The notes: generated by a model not told the origin, from the sequence alone. Counted from the first letter of the stretch, positions 25,651-35,371 are shown. The stretch is 64,000 nucleotides of DNA from Lentzea sp. NEAU-D7 (GCF_026242055.1 NZ_JAPJDL010000038.1:1-64000), one strand, 5' to 3'. Made by a program: numbers and translations.

Positions 25651-26321
25651 GGGTCGTACCTGTAGCCGACGCCCCACACCGTGCTCAGCCGCCGGGGCTT
25701 CGCAGGGTCTTCCTCGATCTTCTCCCGCAACCGTCGCACGTGGACGGTCACGGTCGACTGGTCGCCGAACTGCCAGCCCCACACCCGCTCCAGCAGCTCA
25801 GCCCGCCCGAACGCCTTGCCCGCGTTGCCGATGAAGAACGCCAGCAGGTCGAACTCGCGGGTCGTCAGCTGCAACGGCCGACCGTCCAGCGTCGCGGTGT
25901 GCGCGGCCACGTCCAGCACGAGGTTCCCGTCCCGCACCACCCGAGGCTCGTAGGCCCGGTGCGCCCGCCGCAGCACCGACGAGACGCGCAACGCCAGCTC
26001 ACGCGGGCTGAAGGGCTTCGTGACGTAGTCGTCCGCGCCGATCTGCAGCCCGGCGATGCGGTCCTCTTCCTCGCCCAGCGCCGTCAGCATGACGACGGGC
26101 GTGCTCCCGCGCTCCCGGATCCGCCGGCACACCTCGAGACCGTCGATGCCCGGCAACATCAGGTCCAGCACCACGATGTCCGGCTCACTGGCCCCCATCA
26201 GCCGCAGCGCCTGCTCCCCGTCACCGGCGAGCTCGACCTCGTACCCGGCGTGTTCGAGGTAGCGGCGCACCACGTCGCGCACCGTCGTGTCGTCGTCGAC
26301 GACCAGGACCCGTTCCACCAC
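25635..26321 (-). CDS. OmpR/PhoB-family response regulator
   Basis: 228 aa from GTG. Receiver with DDD at 9-11, phospho-acceptor Asp53 (VLDLMLPG), and Lys in [10 protein letters not shown]. The C-terminal winged helix has [12 protein letters not shown] and [14 protein letters not shown] (recognition helix). It is the first gene of an RR-HK-mog-small gene transcript and divergent from nothing: htrA lies downstream on the other side of a terminator and is transcribed in the same direction from its own promoter. Confidence 0.92.
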   Translation of the reverse strand: MVERVLVVDDDTTVRDVVRRYLEHAGYEVELAGDGEQALRLMGASEPDIVVLDLMLPGIDGLEVCRRIRERGSTPVVMLTALGEEEDRIAGLQIGADDYVTKPFSPRELALRVSSVLRRAHRAYEPRVVRDGNLVLDVAAHTATLDGRPLQLTTREFDLLAFFIGNAGKAFGRAELLERVWGWQFGDQSTVTVHVRRLREKIEEDPAKPRRLSTVWGVGYRYDPCSID

Positions 26322-26379
26322 GTCACCACGCTAAGCCACGAACGCCCGCACGGCCCCCATCTGTCACGAGGACGTAAGA

Positions 26380-26428
26380 AGAGGCCCCTTCCTGTGTGCG
26401 GGGCAGGTGCGCACAGGAAAGGGCCTCT
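26380..26428 (-). terminator. Terminator of htrA, with a second hairpin at 26441-26481
   Basis: AGAGGCCC and TTCCTGTG (26380-26396) pair with CACAGGAA and GGGCCTCT (26412-26428), with one mismatched base pair between blocks. A second stem, CGCTCGGT (26441-26448) with ACCGAGCG (26474-26481), lies between it and the htrA stop. Confidence 0.75.
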
Positions 26429-26490
26429 CCGGGGTCGTCACGCTCGGTTTCCGGCGGGCGGCGGATGCCGGACACCGAGCGTCCCCCGAC

Positions 26491-27993
26491 CTATCCCACC
26501 TCGACGCCGTCGAGGGTGGCTTCCACCGTCCTGTTGTCGGACAGCGTGATCGTGACCTTGTCGCCGGGAGCCTTGGACCGGACGGCGGCCACCAGCGTGT
26601 CCGACTCGTCGATGCGGCGGTCACCGAACTTCGTGATCACGTCGCCGGCCTTGAGCCCGGCCTTCTCCGCGGCACCGCCGGAGGTGGTCTCGGTGATGCG
26701 GGCGCCCTGCTCGGTCGACTCGACCTTCACGCCGAGCACGGTCTGCTTGGGCTTGCCGGTCTTCACGATCTCGTCGATCGTGCGGCGGGCCTGGTCCATC
26801 GGGATCGCGAAGCCGATGCCGACCGATCCGGCCTGGCCGCCCGCGGAGTTCGGGCTGTAGATCGCGGAGTTGATGCCGACGACCTGGCCCTGCATGTTCA
26901 CCAGCGGCCCGCCCGAGTTGCCGGGGTTGATCGCGGCGTCGGTCTGGATGGCGTTCAGCACGGTCGCCTGCGAGTTGCGGGCGTCGCCGCCGGCCGAGAC
27001 CGGGCGGTTGACCGAGCTGACGATGCCGGAGGTGACGGTGCCGGACAGTTCGAACGGCGAGCCGATCGCGACGACGCCCTGGCCGATCTTCATGTCGCCG
27101 GAGTTGCCGAGCTGCACGACCGGCAGGCCGGAGACGCCGTCGGCCTGGATGACGGCGATGTCGGAGCTCGGGTCGCGGCCGAGGATCTTGGCGGACGCGG
27201 TCCTGCCGTCCTGGAACACGACTTTGATCTCACCGCCGGAGGCTGCGCCCTCGATGACGTGGTTGTTCGTCACGATCTGGCCGTTGCCGGAGATGACGAA
27301 GCCGGAGCCCTCGCCGGCGCCGGACCGGGTCACGACCTGGATCTGGACGACGGACGGCAGCAGCCTGTTCGCCACGTCCTCGACCGAGCCCGCCGGGGCG
27401 TTGCTGGTCTGGGAGGCCGGGCGGGGTGTGTCGAGGGAGCTCACGGACGACGACTCGTTCGCGAAGGTGTAGCCCAGGTAGCCGCCGAGGCCACCGGAGA
27501 GCCCGCCCACGAGCAGCACGAGTGCCGCGACGCCCGCCACGACCTTTCCGCGGCCCTTGGGGCGCGGCGGGACGGGCGGCGGCGGGTAGCCGGGCGGGAG
27601 GTAGTACTGGCCCGTCTGCGGTCCGGTGAACGGGGCGGAGTGCGGCTCCGCGCCGAACTGCGCAGTCGTGGCACCGAGGCCGAGCGGGTGAGGTTGGCCG
27701 GACCCTGGGGGTGGAAGCTGCTGGCCGGGTCCGGACCCGCCGAGCTGCGCCTGACCCGCGTCAGGTGCGGGCACCTGCGGCTGGGCCGAAGAGTAGGAAG
27801 CGGGCACGTCGCCCAGGCCCGCAGGGGCGTCGTGTGCCCCAGCCTGGCCGGATCCCCCCTGCAAAGGATCCGGCTGGCCGGGATCCGGCAGCGACGGGCC
27901 CTGCTCCCGTGCGCCGGAGTCTGTCTGACCGGCGCTCGTCGGCACGGAGCGGGACTCTTCCGGCTGCGGCGCTGGCTTGTTGCTCTCGGTCAT
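26491..27993 (-). CDS. htrA: Membrane-anchored HtrA/DegP-type serine protease with PDZ domain
   Basis: 500 aa. A Pro/Gly/Gln-rich cytoplasmic tail of about 145 residues, one membrane helix (about 151-176), a trypsin-like protease domain with His245 (TNNHVIEG), Asp278 (SSDIAVI) and Ser360 (GNSGGPLV), and a PDZ domain (about 405-495). It degrades or refolds damaged exported proteins. It corresponds in position to pepD of M. tuberculosis, next to moaB2 and mscL, a target of MprAB and SigE there. In this genome the MprAB-like pair is 9 kb away. Confidence 0.93.
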   Translation of the reverse strand: MTESNKPAPQPEESRSVPTSAGQTDSGAREQGPSLPDPGQPDPLQGGSGQAGAHDAPAGLGDVPASYSSAQPQVPAPDAGQAQLGGSGPGQQLPPPGSGQPHPLGLGATTAQFGAEPHSAPFTGPQTGQYYLPPGYPPPPVPPRPKGRGKVVAGVAALVLLVGGLSGGLGGYLGYTFANESSSVSSLDTPRPASQTSNAPAGSVEDVANRLLPSVVQIQVVTRSGAGEGSGFVISGNGQIVTNNHVIEGAASGGEIKVVFQDGRTASAKILGRDPSSDIAVIQADGVSGLPVVQLGNSGDMKIGQGVVAIGSPFELSGTVTSGIVSSVNRPVSAGGDARNSQATVLNAIQTDAAINPGNSGGPLVNMQGQVVGINSAIYSPNSAGGQAGSVGIGFAIPMDQARRTIDEIVKTGKPKQTVLGVKVESTEQGARITETTSGGAAEKAGLKAGDVITKFGDRRIDESDTLVAAVRSKAPGDKVTITLSDNRTVEATLDGVEVG

Positions 27994-28044
27994 GGACACA
28001 GTCTGTCGGCTCGTCCTGAGAGAACCCTTAGACCAGCCTGGGAG

Positions 28045-29133
28045 CTAGTTGTGTGTTCCCCGGAGGCGCTCGGCGATCTGCTCGGGCGTCACGTCGTTGA
28101 TCCACACGGCCTCACCGGACTCGGAGCCCGCGAGGTACTTGAGCTTGTCCTTCGTCCTGAGGACGGAGAAGACCTGCAGGTGCAGCCACATCTCGTCGCG
28201 GCCCGCGTTGACCGGCGCCTGGTGCCAGGCCGCGATGTAGGGCAGCGGCCGGTCGTAGAGCGCGTCCAGGCGGTGCAGCACCTTCAGGTAGAGCGACGCG
28301 AAGTCGTCGCGCTCCACAGAGGACAGTGTGGCGATGTCGGGCACCTGGCGCCGCGGTGCCAGCACGACCTCGACGGGCCAGCGGGCGGCGGCGGGCACGA
28401 AGGCGACCCAGTGCGGGGACTCCTCGATCACGCGCGCGCCCGCGCGCAGCTCGGCTTCCAGCACGTCACCGAACAACGGGCGCCCGTGCTCCGCGTAGTA
28501 GTCCAGAGCCGCGTTGAGCATCCGTTCGGTGCGCGGTGTCACGAACGGATAGGCGTAGATCTGGCCGTGCGGGTGCGAGAGCGTCACACCGATCTCTTCG
28601 CCGCGGTTCTCGAACGGGAAGACCTGTTCGACCCCTGGCAACGTTGACAAGTAGGCGACGCGGTCCGCCCAGGCGTCCACGACGGTGCGCACGCGCGACT
28701 CGGAGAGCTCGCCGAACGACTTGTTGTGGTCCGACGTGAAGCACACGACCTCACACCGCCCACGGCCCGGCGCCCGCGCGAACAGCGACTCGCCATCCAC
28801 AGTGGACGGCACGTCCGGCACGTTCTGCGCCAGCGAGGGGAACCTGTTCTCGAACACCACGACGTCGTAGTCGGCCTCGGGGACCTCCGTGGGCCGGCCC
28901 GGTGTCGACGGGCACAGCGGGCAGAGGTCCGCCGGCGGCTTGTACGTGCGCGTCTGGCGATGAGCCGCCATGGCGACCCACTCGCGGGTCAACGGGTCCA
29001 GCCGGACTTCGGACATCGGCTGCGTCTCGGGAAGGTCCCGGGTGTCCACCGCAACTCTCGGTGGCGCCTCAGCGCTGTCGTCGAAGTAGATGATCTCCCG
29101 GCCGTCCGCCAGCTTTCCCGCGGTACGCCTCAC
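28045..29133 (-). CDS. galT: Galactose-1-phosphate uridylyltransferase
   Basis: 362 aa from a GTG that overlaps the DeoR stop (GTGA). Zinc-site CPLCPS, ENRFPSL, and the active-site HPHGQIYAYP (nucleophile His in HPH) are present, with the second domain carrying WHQAPVNAGRDEMWLHLQ. It exchanges UMP between UDP-glucose and galactose-1-P in the Leloir pathway. It is co-transcribed with the beta-galactosidase and regulator genes, supplying the step after galactose phosphorylation. No galK or galE lies in the window. Confidence 0.93.
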   Translation of the reverse strand: MRRTAGKLADGREIIYFDDSAEAPPRVAVDTRDLPETQPMSEVRLDPLTREWVAMAAHRQTRTYKPPADLCPLCPSTPGRPTEVPEADYDVVVFENRFPSLAQNVPDVPSTVDGESLFARAPGRGRCEVVCFTSDHNKSFGELSESRVRTVVDAWADRVAYLSTLPGVEQVFPFENRGEEIGVTLSHPHGQIYAYPFVTPRTERMLNAALDYYAEHGRPLFGDVLEAELRAGARVIEESPHWVAFVPAAARWPVEVVLAPRRQVPDIATLSSVERDDFASLYLKVLHRLDALYDRPLPYIAAWHQAPVNAGRDEMWLHLQVFSVLRTKDKLKYLAGSESGEAVWINDVTPEQIAERLRGTHN

Positions 29134-29927
29134 GCCAACTCCTCGCCACTTCCCGGAACATGAGCCAACACCAACTCGCCGACCTGTTCGGAGAGGATCG
29201 CCCGCGCGTCGTCCGGCAAACCCTCGTCCGTCACCAGGACGTGCGCCTCGTCGAGGTCCGCGATCGTGGAAATGCCGACCGTGCCCCACTTCTCGTGGTC
29301 CGCGACGACGACGACGCGGCCTGCCGCGTCGACGAGCGCGCGGTCCGTCTCACTCTCGTTGAGGTTCGGGGTCGTGAACCCGGAGCGCTCGGCCATGCCG
29401 TGCACGCCCAGGAACACCACGTCCAGGTGCAGCGACCGCAGCGCCTGCACGGCCACGGGGCCCACCAGCGCGTCGGACGGCGTGCGCACGCCACCGGTCA
29501 GCACGACCGTGCGGTCGGTGCGCCCGCTCTGCTGCAGCACGTCCGCGACGCGGATCGAGTTCGTGACGACGGTCAGGTCCGGGATGTCGTCGAGGAACCG
29601 GGCCAGCGTCCAGGTCGTCGTGCCGGCGGACAGGCCGATGGCGGTGCCGGGACGCACGAGGCCCGCGGCGGCGGCCGCGATCGCCTCCTTCTCGGGCAGC
29701 TGCCGCACCGACTTGGCCTCGAACCCCGGCTCGTCGGTGGAGCGCCCGACGACGGACGTCGCGCCGCCGTAGACCTTCTCCACCAGGCCGCGGGCGGCGA
29801 GCACGTCGAGGTCGCGGCGCACGGTCATGTCCGAGACGCCGAGCCGCACGACGAGGTCGCTGACGCGCACCGCACCCGTACGACGGACCTCTTCGATGAT
29901 TACCGCTTGCCGCTGACGTGCCAGCAC
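29130..29927 (-). CDS. DeoR-family transcriptional regulator of the galactoside genes
   Basis: 265 aa from GTG, with GAGGTG just upstream. The N-terminal HTH (VRVSDLVVRLGVSDMTVRRDL) is the DeoR signature. The C-terminal DeoRC sugar-phosphate sensor domain has GLSAGTTTWTLA and FLGVHGMAE...NLNESETDRAL (in part). It lies between the beta-galactosidase and galT genes. It probably binds the repeat-rich region at 31937-31976 between the operon and the divergent importer, and lets go when a galactose- or tagatose-type phosphate accumulates. Confidence 0.9.
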   Translation of the reverse strand: MLARQRQAVIIEEVRRTGAVRVSDLVVRLGVSDMTVRRDLDVLAARGLVEKVYGGATSVVGRSTDEPGFEAKSVRQLPEKEAIAAAAAGLVRPGTAIGLSAGTTTWTLARFLDDIPDLTVVTNSIRVADVLQQSGRTDRTVVLTGGVRTPSDALVGPVAVQALRSLHLDVVFLGVHGMAERSGFTTPNLNESETDRALVDAAGRVVVVADHEKWGTVGISTIADLDEAHVLVTDEGLPDDARAILSEQVGELVLAHVPGSGEELA

Positions 29928-29928
29928 C

Positions 29929-31911
29929 TCACACCTCTTCCCTGAGGACGACGACGTCCCCGGCTCGCACGGTGAGGCGTCCGGAGACCTGCGCGCCGGA
30001 CAACACGTCGACACCGGACGCCTCGACCTGCACGTCGGTGCCGGTGTGGTTGACGGCGAAGAGGAACGATACGTCGCCCTTGCGCCGCACGAGCTCGATC
30101 GGCGAAGGCGACACCGCGACGCCCGCGCCGGAAAGCGCGTTTTCCACCGTTCGGCCGAGACCGGCCTCGTCGAGATCGCACGCCACGTACCAGGCGACAC
30201 CGCCGCCGAACGCGTTGCGCGTCACCGCCGCGACGCCGGGCAACGGCCCGTCCGCATAGGAGACAACGGTGTCAGCGGTGCGGGTGTGCAGGTGCTCCGT
30301 CCACAGCGAGGCGGTCGAGCCGTCGGTCAGCGAGACCGTCTCGTTCTCCCGCAGGGGGTGGAACTCCTCGGACCAGACGCCCAGCACGTCCCGGAACGCG
30401 CCGGGGTACCCGCCGAGTCGCACTCGCGTGTACTGGTCGGCGACACCGGACAGGTAGGTGACCACGACGTGGCCGCCGCCCGCGACGTAGTCCGCGATGA
30501 CGGCCGCGTGCGCGTCGGACACGGCGTAGAACGCCGGCACGACCACCAGCGAGTACTTCGAGAGGTTCGTGCCCGGCGCCACGAAGTCGACGGTGACACC
30601 GGCCTGCCAGAGCGCCTTGTAGTAGCCGAGGACGTGCTGCCAGTAGTCGAAGTCGTTGGTCGGGTGGGCGTCCTGGCGCAGTGCCCAGCCGGACTGGAAG
30701 TCGAACAGGATCGCCACCGACGCGTCCACGGTGGTACCGACGACCTCGGCCAGCTTCGCGTACTCGGCGCCGACCTCGCAGACTTCGCGGTACACCTTGG
30801 TGTCCGTGCCGGCGTGCGGGACCATCGCCGAGTGGTAGCGCTCGCTGCCGCCGCGAGACTGCCGCCACTGGAAGAACAACGTGCCGTCGGCCCCGCGCGC
30901 GATGTTCTGGTACGAGTGCCGCCGCTGCTCCCCCGGCAGCTTGGCGATGTTGCGCCGCTGCCAGTTCACCGCCGACGTCGAGTTCTCCATCAGCAGCCAC
31001 GGCTTGCCGCCGGCGAGGCCGCGCACGAGGTCCGCGGACATCGCGAGCTCGATGTGCCGGTCCGGCGACTGGGCCTCGGTGTAGTGGTCGTTCGAGACGA
31101 AGTCGACCTCGCGGGCCCACTTCCAGTAGTCGAGGTCGCCGAACGTCCAGTTGACCATGAAGTTCGTGGTGATCGGCACGCCGGGCGTGATCATGCGCAG
31201 CACGTCGCGCTCGGCCTTGTACAACTCGAGGATCGCGTCGTCGGAGAACCTGTCGTAGTCCAGCACGTGCGCCGGGTTCGCGAACGTCGGCGTCACGCGC
31301 GGGGGCAGGACCTGTGCGAAGTCGGTGTAGCCCTGGCTCCAGAACGCCGTCGACCACGCGTCGTTGAGCTGGTCGAGCGTGTAGCGGCTCGACAGCCACT
31401 CGCGGAACGACGCGGCGCACGTGTCGCAGTAGCAGCGCTTCACGTGGCACGCGTACTCGTTGCCGACGTGCCACGCGGCCAGCGCGGGGTGGTCGCGGTA
31501 GTGCGAGGCCATCTCGGCCGCGAGCGCCGTCGCGCGGTCGCGGTAGATGGGCGACGACGGGCAGTACGCCTGCCGAGAGCCGTGTGAGAGCCGCACGCCG
31601 TCCGCGCGGACGGGCAGCATCTCGGGGTACTCGGTGGTGAGCCACGGCGGGGGCGCGGCGGTCGCGGTCGCGAGGTCCACGCGGATGCCGCCGGCGTGCA
31701 GCAGGTCCATCACGCGGTCGAGCCAGTCGAACCGGTACTCGCCCTTGCTGACCTCGATCTTCGCCCAGCTGAAGATGCCCAGGCTGACCATGGTCACCCC
31801 GGCGCGGCGCATGAGCTCGACGTCCTCGGCCCAGACGTGTTCGGGCCACTGCTCGGGGTTGTAGTCAGCCCCCCAGCCGAGGCCGGGCAGGTCTGTGGGC
31901 CATGTCGTCAC
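29929..31911 (-). CDS. GH42 beta-galactosidase
   Basis: 660 aa from GTG at 31911; a TTG at 31935 would add eight residues and run into the operator. GWGADYNPEQWP opens the TIM barrel. The acid/base Glu152 is in HVGNEYACH and the nucleophile Glu309 in LLMENSTS. The cysteine cluster of GH42 (CHVKRCYCDTC) can bind zinc. Trimerisation (about 390-590) and C-terminal beta domains follow. There is no signal peptide, so it acts on imported galacto-oligosaccharides. It is the first gene of the bgal-deoR-galT operon and divergent from the sugar importer. Confidence 0.95.
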   Translation of the reverse strand: MTTWPTDLPGLGWGADYNPEQWPEHVWAEDVELMRRAGVTMVSLGIFSWAKIEVSKGEYRFDWLDRVMDLLHAGGIRVDLATATAAPPPWLTTEYPEMLPVRADGVRLSHGSRQAYCPSSPIYRDRATALAAEMASHYRDHPALAAWHVGNEYACHVKRCYCDTCAASFREWLSSRYTLDQLNDAWSTAFWSQGYTDFAQVLPPRVTPTFANPAHVLDYDRFSDDAILELYKAERDVLRMITPGVPITTNFMVNWTFGDLDYWKWAREVDFVSNDHYTEAQSPDRHIELAMSADLVRGLAGGKPWLLMENSTSAVNWQRRNIAKLPGEQRRHSYQNIARGADGTLFFQWRQSRGGSERYHSAMVPHAGTDTKVYREVCEVGAEYAKLAEVVGTTVDASVAILFDFQSGWALRQDAHPTNDFDYWQHVLGYYKALWQAGVTVDFVAPGTNLSKYSLVVVPAFYAVSDAHAAVIADYVAGGGHVVVTYLSGVADQYTRVRLGGYPGAFRDVLGVWSEEFHPLRENETVSLTDGSTASLWTEHLHTRTADTVVSYADGPLPGVAAVTRNAFGGGVAWYVACDLDEAGLGRTVENALSGAGVAVSPSPIELVRRKGDVSFLFAVNHTGTDVQVEASGVDVLSGAQVSGRLTVRAGDVVVLREEV

Positions 31912-31936
31912 GGGCGCAAGCGTGGCCGACAACAAC

Positions 31937-31976
31937 CCCCAACGTCAACACAAGCAAACACAACTTCGCGTTGGGG
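31937..31976. promoter_or_regulatory. Candidate DeoR operator between bgal operon and importer
   Basis: CCCCAACG (31937-31944) and CGTTGGGG (31969-31976) are a perfect inverted repeat. The 24 bp between carry two direct ACACAA repeats 10 bp apart (31948-31953, 31958-31963), the kind of A/C-rich direct repeat bound by DeoR-family proteins. One site could control both divergent transcripts. Confidence 0.6.
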
Positions 31977-32059
31977 TCTGTTCGGCCTTCGACCGGGACA
32001 AGTACCGGGAAACGCCGCACACGTGGCTGTGCTGCGGTTTAACAGCTCCGTAACGGGAC

Positions 32060-32088
32060 TTGACAGGATGTGTGCCTGGGACCACATT
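32060..32088 (+). promoter_or_regulatory. Candidate promoter of the sugar importer
   Basis: TTGACA (32060-32065) is a consensus -35 box, and CACATT (32083-32088) lies after a 17-bp spacer as a weak -10. It leaves a leader of about 55 nt before the start codon. Confidence 0.5.
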
Positions 32089-32151
32089 GTGCGCAACTTT
32101 GTTGGAGTCCTGTTCGGTTCGCACGAGCGAGTGTCACCTGTAGGAGCGATG

Positions 32152-33462
32152 ATGGTTCTGCACACGCCTGGTTCCACTCCGTTACCGCATTTCGGTCGGC
32201 GAACGATGCTGCGGGCGATGCTGGCCGGAGCCGGCGTCGCCGCGACCGGCGGGCTGCTGTCCGCGTGCGGCGGCGGTTCGGGCACGGGCGGTGACTCGAA
32301 GGTCGTCACCTTCGGCAACAACCTGTCCGACCAGGTGCCGAAGGACGCGATCACCGCGGCGGTGAAGGCCTTCGAGGCCCAGTCCGGCGGACTGTCCGTC
32401 ACGATCAACACCAAGCAGCACGAGCAGTACCAGGAGCAGATCAACAACTACCTGCAGGGCAAGCCGGACGACGTGCTCGCGTGGTTCGCCGGCTACCGCA
32501 TGCGGTTCTTCGCCGACCAGGGCCTCACCGGCGACCTCAGCGACCTCTGGGGCAAGGTCGGCGGCAACTACTCCGACGCGCTCAAGCAGGCGTCGACGGG
32601 CACGGACGGCAAGCAGTACTTCGTGCCGTTCACCCAGTACGCGTGGGGCATGTTCTACCGCAAGAGCCTGTGGCAGGAGCGCGGCTACGCGGTGCCGAAG
32701 ACGCTCGACGAGCTCGTCGCCCTCTCCACGAAGATGAAGGCCGACGGCCTGGTCCCGATCGCCTTCGCGCAGAAGCAGGGCTGGCCGGCCATGGGCACGT
32801 TCGACCAGTTGAACTTCCGCATCAACGGCTACCAGTTCCACGTGGACCTGCTGGCGGGCAAGGAAGACTGGCAGGACAAGCGCGTCAAGGACGTGTTCGA
32901 CACCTGGAAGCGGCTGCTGCCGTTCCACCAGGAGAACGCGCTCGGCCGCGAGTGGCAGGAAGCCGCGCAGTCGTTGCAGCAGAAGAAGTCCGGCATGTAC
33001 CTGCTGGGCGCGTTCGTGGGCCAGCAGTTCCCGGACGCGGACAAGGCGGACCTGGACTTCTTCCCGTTCCCGGAGATCAACCCCACGCACGGCATCGACA
33101 CGGTCGAGGCGCCGATCGACGGGTACATGATGGCGAAGAAGCCGTCCAACTCCGAGGGCGGCCTGAAGCTGCTGGAGTACCTGTCGTCCGCCGAGCCGCA
33201 GCTCGCCTACCTCAAGGCCGACCCGACCGCGGTCGCGACCAACCAGAAGGCGGACCAGTCGAGCTACAGCCCGCTGCAGAAGAAGGTGGCGGACACCATC
33301 AAGAACGCCAAGCACATCACGCAGTTCCTCGACCGCGACACCGACCCGGGCTTCGCGAGCGAGGCCGCCACCAACGGTCTCATCGCGTTCATCAAGGACC
33401 CGAACAGCGTCGACTCCGTGCTCAAGGGCATGGCTGACCAGGCGAAGAACATCTTCAAGTGA
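32152..33462 (+). CDS. Sugar ABC transporter substrate-binding lipoprotein
   Basis: 436 aa from the second of two tandem ATGs; TAGGAG is 5 nt upstream. The N-terminus FGRRTMLRAMLAGAG...LLSACGG combines a twin-arginine-type RR motif with a lipobox, so it is a probable Tat-exported lipoprotein. The mature part is a family 1 extracellular solute-binding protein (VVTFGNN..., YAWGMFYRKSLWQERG, in part). It captures the oligosaccharide for the two permeases that follow. Shared control with the GH42 operon suggests a beta-galactoside substrate. Confidence 0.93.
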   Translation: MVLHTPGSTPLPHFGRRTMLRAMLAGAGVAATGGLLSACGGGSGTGGDSKVVTFGNNLSDQVPKDAITAAVKAFEAQSGGLSVTINTKQHEQYQEQINNYLQGKPDDVLAWFAGYRMRFFADQGLTGDLSDLWGKVGGNYSDALKQASTGTDGKQYFVPFTQYAWGMFYRKSLWQERGYAVPKTLDELVALSTKMKADGLVPIAFAQKQGWPAMGTFDQLNFRINGYQFHVDLLAGKEDWQDKRVKDVFDTWKRLLPFHQENALGREWQEAAQSLQQKKSGMYLLGAFVGQQFPDADKADLDFFPFPEINPTHGIDTVEAPIDGYMMAKKPSNSEGGLKLLEYLSSAEPQLAYLKADPTAVATNQKADQSSYSPLQKKVADTIKNAKHITQFLDRDTDPGFASEAATNGLIAFIKDPNSVDSVLKGMADQAKNIFK

Positions 33463-34412
33463 CCGCGTTGCAGGAGAAGCCGAAGGCGGTGGCCCCCAGC
33501 GGGCCGCCGCCTCGTCGGCGTGGAAAGCGTGCCACGGCCCTCGCCGGCACGGACAAGCTCGTGCTGGCGCTCATGCTCGGCATCCCCACGTTCGTGCACC
33601 TGCTGTTCGTGTGGATCCCGACGCTGGGCTCGGTCGCGTTGTCGTTCAGCAGGTGGAACGGCATCGGCGGCTTCGAGGACATCGAGTGGATCGGTGTCGG
33701 GAACTACGTCGAGATCTTCACCGAGTACCCGCGGTTCTGGCCGGCGGTGCAGCACAACCTGATCTGGTTGCTGTTCCTGCTGGTCGTGCCGACCTCGGCG
33801 GGTCTGCTGCTCGCCGTGCTGCTGGACCGCGAGCTCCGGTTCAGCCGGATCTACCAGAGCGCGCTGTACATGCCGATGGTGCTGTCGCTCGCGCTGGTCG
33901 GGTTCATCTGGCAGCTGATCTACACACCGGACGGCGGCCTGCTGAACTCGGTGCTGGGCCTCGACAAACCGGTCGACTGGATCGGCGACTCGGACATCAA
34001 CCTCTACGCGGTGATGGTCGCGGCGGCGTGGCGGCACACCGGCTACATCATGCTGTTGTACTTGGCGGGCCTGAAGTCGGTGGACCCGGCGTTGAAGGAA
34101 GCCGCGTCGCTCGACGGCGCCTCCGCCTCCCAGACGTTCTTCCGCGTGACCTTCCCGGTGATGAAGCCGGTGAACATCGTGGTCGCCGTGGTGACGGTGA
34201 TCGAGGCCCTGCGGGCGTTCGACATCGTGTACGTCATCAACAAGGGGCGCAACGGTCTGGAGCTGCTGTCGGTGCTGGTGACCGACAACATCATCGGTGA
34301 GGCCTCGCGCATCGGCCGCGGTTCCGCGGTAGCGGTGATCCTGCTGACGATCTCGCTCGGCGTCATCATCCCGTACCTGTACCAGGTGTTCAGCAAGGAG
34401 AACCGGACGTGA
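33459..34412 (+). CDS. Sugar ABC transporter permease 1 (MalF type)
   Basis: 317 aa; its GTG overlaps the binding-protein stop (GTGA). Six membrane helices and the EAA loop EAASLDGASASQTFFRVTFP, which docks the ATPase. It is the first membrane half of the importer. Confidence 0.93.
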   Translation: MTALQEKPKAVAPSGPPPRRRGKRATALAGTDKLVLALMLGIPTFVHLLFVWIPTLGSVALSFSRWNGIGGFEDIEWIGVGNYVEIFTEYPRFWPAVQHNLIWLLFLLVVPTSAGLLLAVLLDRELRFSRIYQSALYMPMVLSLALVGFIWQLIYTPDGGLLNSVLGLDKPVDWIGDSDINLYAVMVAAAWRHTGYIMLLYLAGLKSVDPALKEAASLDGASASQTFFRVTFPVMKPVNIVVAVVTVIEALRAFDIVYVINKGRNGLELLSVLVTDNIIGEASRIGRGSAVAVILLTISLGVIIPYLYQVFSKENRT

Positions 34413-35311
34413 CGGCCACGCTGGAACGGCCTTCGGTGCCGGTGAAGAAGACCAGGCCAGTCACGCCGGCGCGGATCGCGCTGCACGTCTTCCTGGTCCT
34501 GACGTGCCTGATGACGCTGGCTCCGCTGCTGTGGGCGGTCTACGCGTCGCTGCGGACGTACGACGACACGTCGGTCAACGGCTACTTCTCCATCGCGAAG
34601 TCGCTGACGTTCGAGAACTTCGCGAAGGCGTGGGAGATCGGCGACCTGCCGCACTTCTACTGGAACACGTTCCTGATCACCGTGCCCGCCCTGCTCGTCA
34701 CGCTGCTGCTCAGCTCGATGGTGGCGTTCGCGGTGTCGCGGTTCAGCTTCAAGTTCAACATCGCGCTGCTGATGCTGTTCACCGCGGGCAACCTGTTGCC
34801 GCAGCAGGTGATCGTGACGCCGCTGTGGCGGCTGTACCGGCTGATCGAGCTGCCGGCGTGGATGTCGGAGAGCGAGTCGCTGATCGACTCACCGCTCGGC
34901 GTCATCCTGATCCACATCGCGTTCCAGATGGGCTTCTGCACGTTCGTGCTGTCGAACTACATGAAGACCATCCCGTACGAGCTGACCGAGGCCGCCAGGG
35001 TCGACGGGGCGTCGGTGTTCCGGCAGTACTGGCAGCTGACCCTGCCGTTGTGCCGGCCGGTGCTCGCCGCGCTGGCGACGCTGGAGTTCACCTGGATCTA
35101 CAACGACTTCCTGTGGGCGTTGGTGCTGATCCAGGACGGCGACAAGATGCCGGTCACCTCGGCGCTGCAGAACCTCAAGGGCACGTTCTTCACCGACAAC
35201 AACCTGATCGCCGCGGGGTCGTTGCTGGTCGCGCTGCCCACGCTGGTGGTGTTCTTCGTGCTGCAGCGGCAGTTCGTGGGCGGACTGACGCTGGGGTCGA
35301 CGAAGGGCTGA
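34409..35311 (+). CDS. Sugar ABC transporter permease 2 (MalG type)
   Basis: 300 aa; GTG overlaps the preceding stop. Six membrane helices and the EAA loop EAARVDGASVFRQYWQLTLP. There is no ATP-binding subunit gene here; in actinobacteria such importers commonly use a shared MsiK-type ATPase encoded elsewhere. A strong terminator follows. Confidence 0.93.
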   Translation: MTATLERPSVPVKKTRPVTPARIALHVFLVLTCLMTLAPLLWAVYASLRTYDDTSVNGYFSIAKSLTFENFAKAWEIGDLPHFYWNTFLITVPALLVTLLLSSMVAFAVSRFSFKFNIALLMLFTAGNLLPQQVIVTPLWRLYRLIELPAWMSESESLIDSPLGVILIHIAFQMGFCTFVLSNYMKTIPYELTEAARVDGASVFRQYWQLTLPLCRPVLAALATLEFTWIYNDFLWALVLIQDGDKMPVTSALQNLKGTFFTDNNLIAAGSLLVALPTLVVFFVLQRQFVGGLTLGSTKG

Positions 35312-35325
35312 GAGCGAGGAACGGA

Positions 35326-35358
35326 AAAGGGGCGAGGTGCCGAGCACCTCGCCCCTTT
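35326..35358. terminator. Bidirectional terminator between importer and lepB
   Basis: Perfect 15-bp arms (AAAGGGGCGAGGTGC at 35326-35340, complement at 35344-35358) around a CGA loop. It ends in TTT on both strands and serves the two convergent transcripts. Confidence 0.9.
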
Positions 35359-35371
35359 CGCGTGCTTGTCG

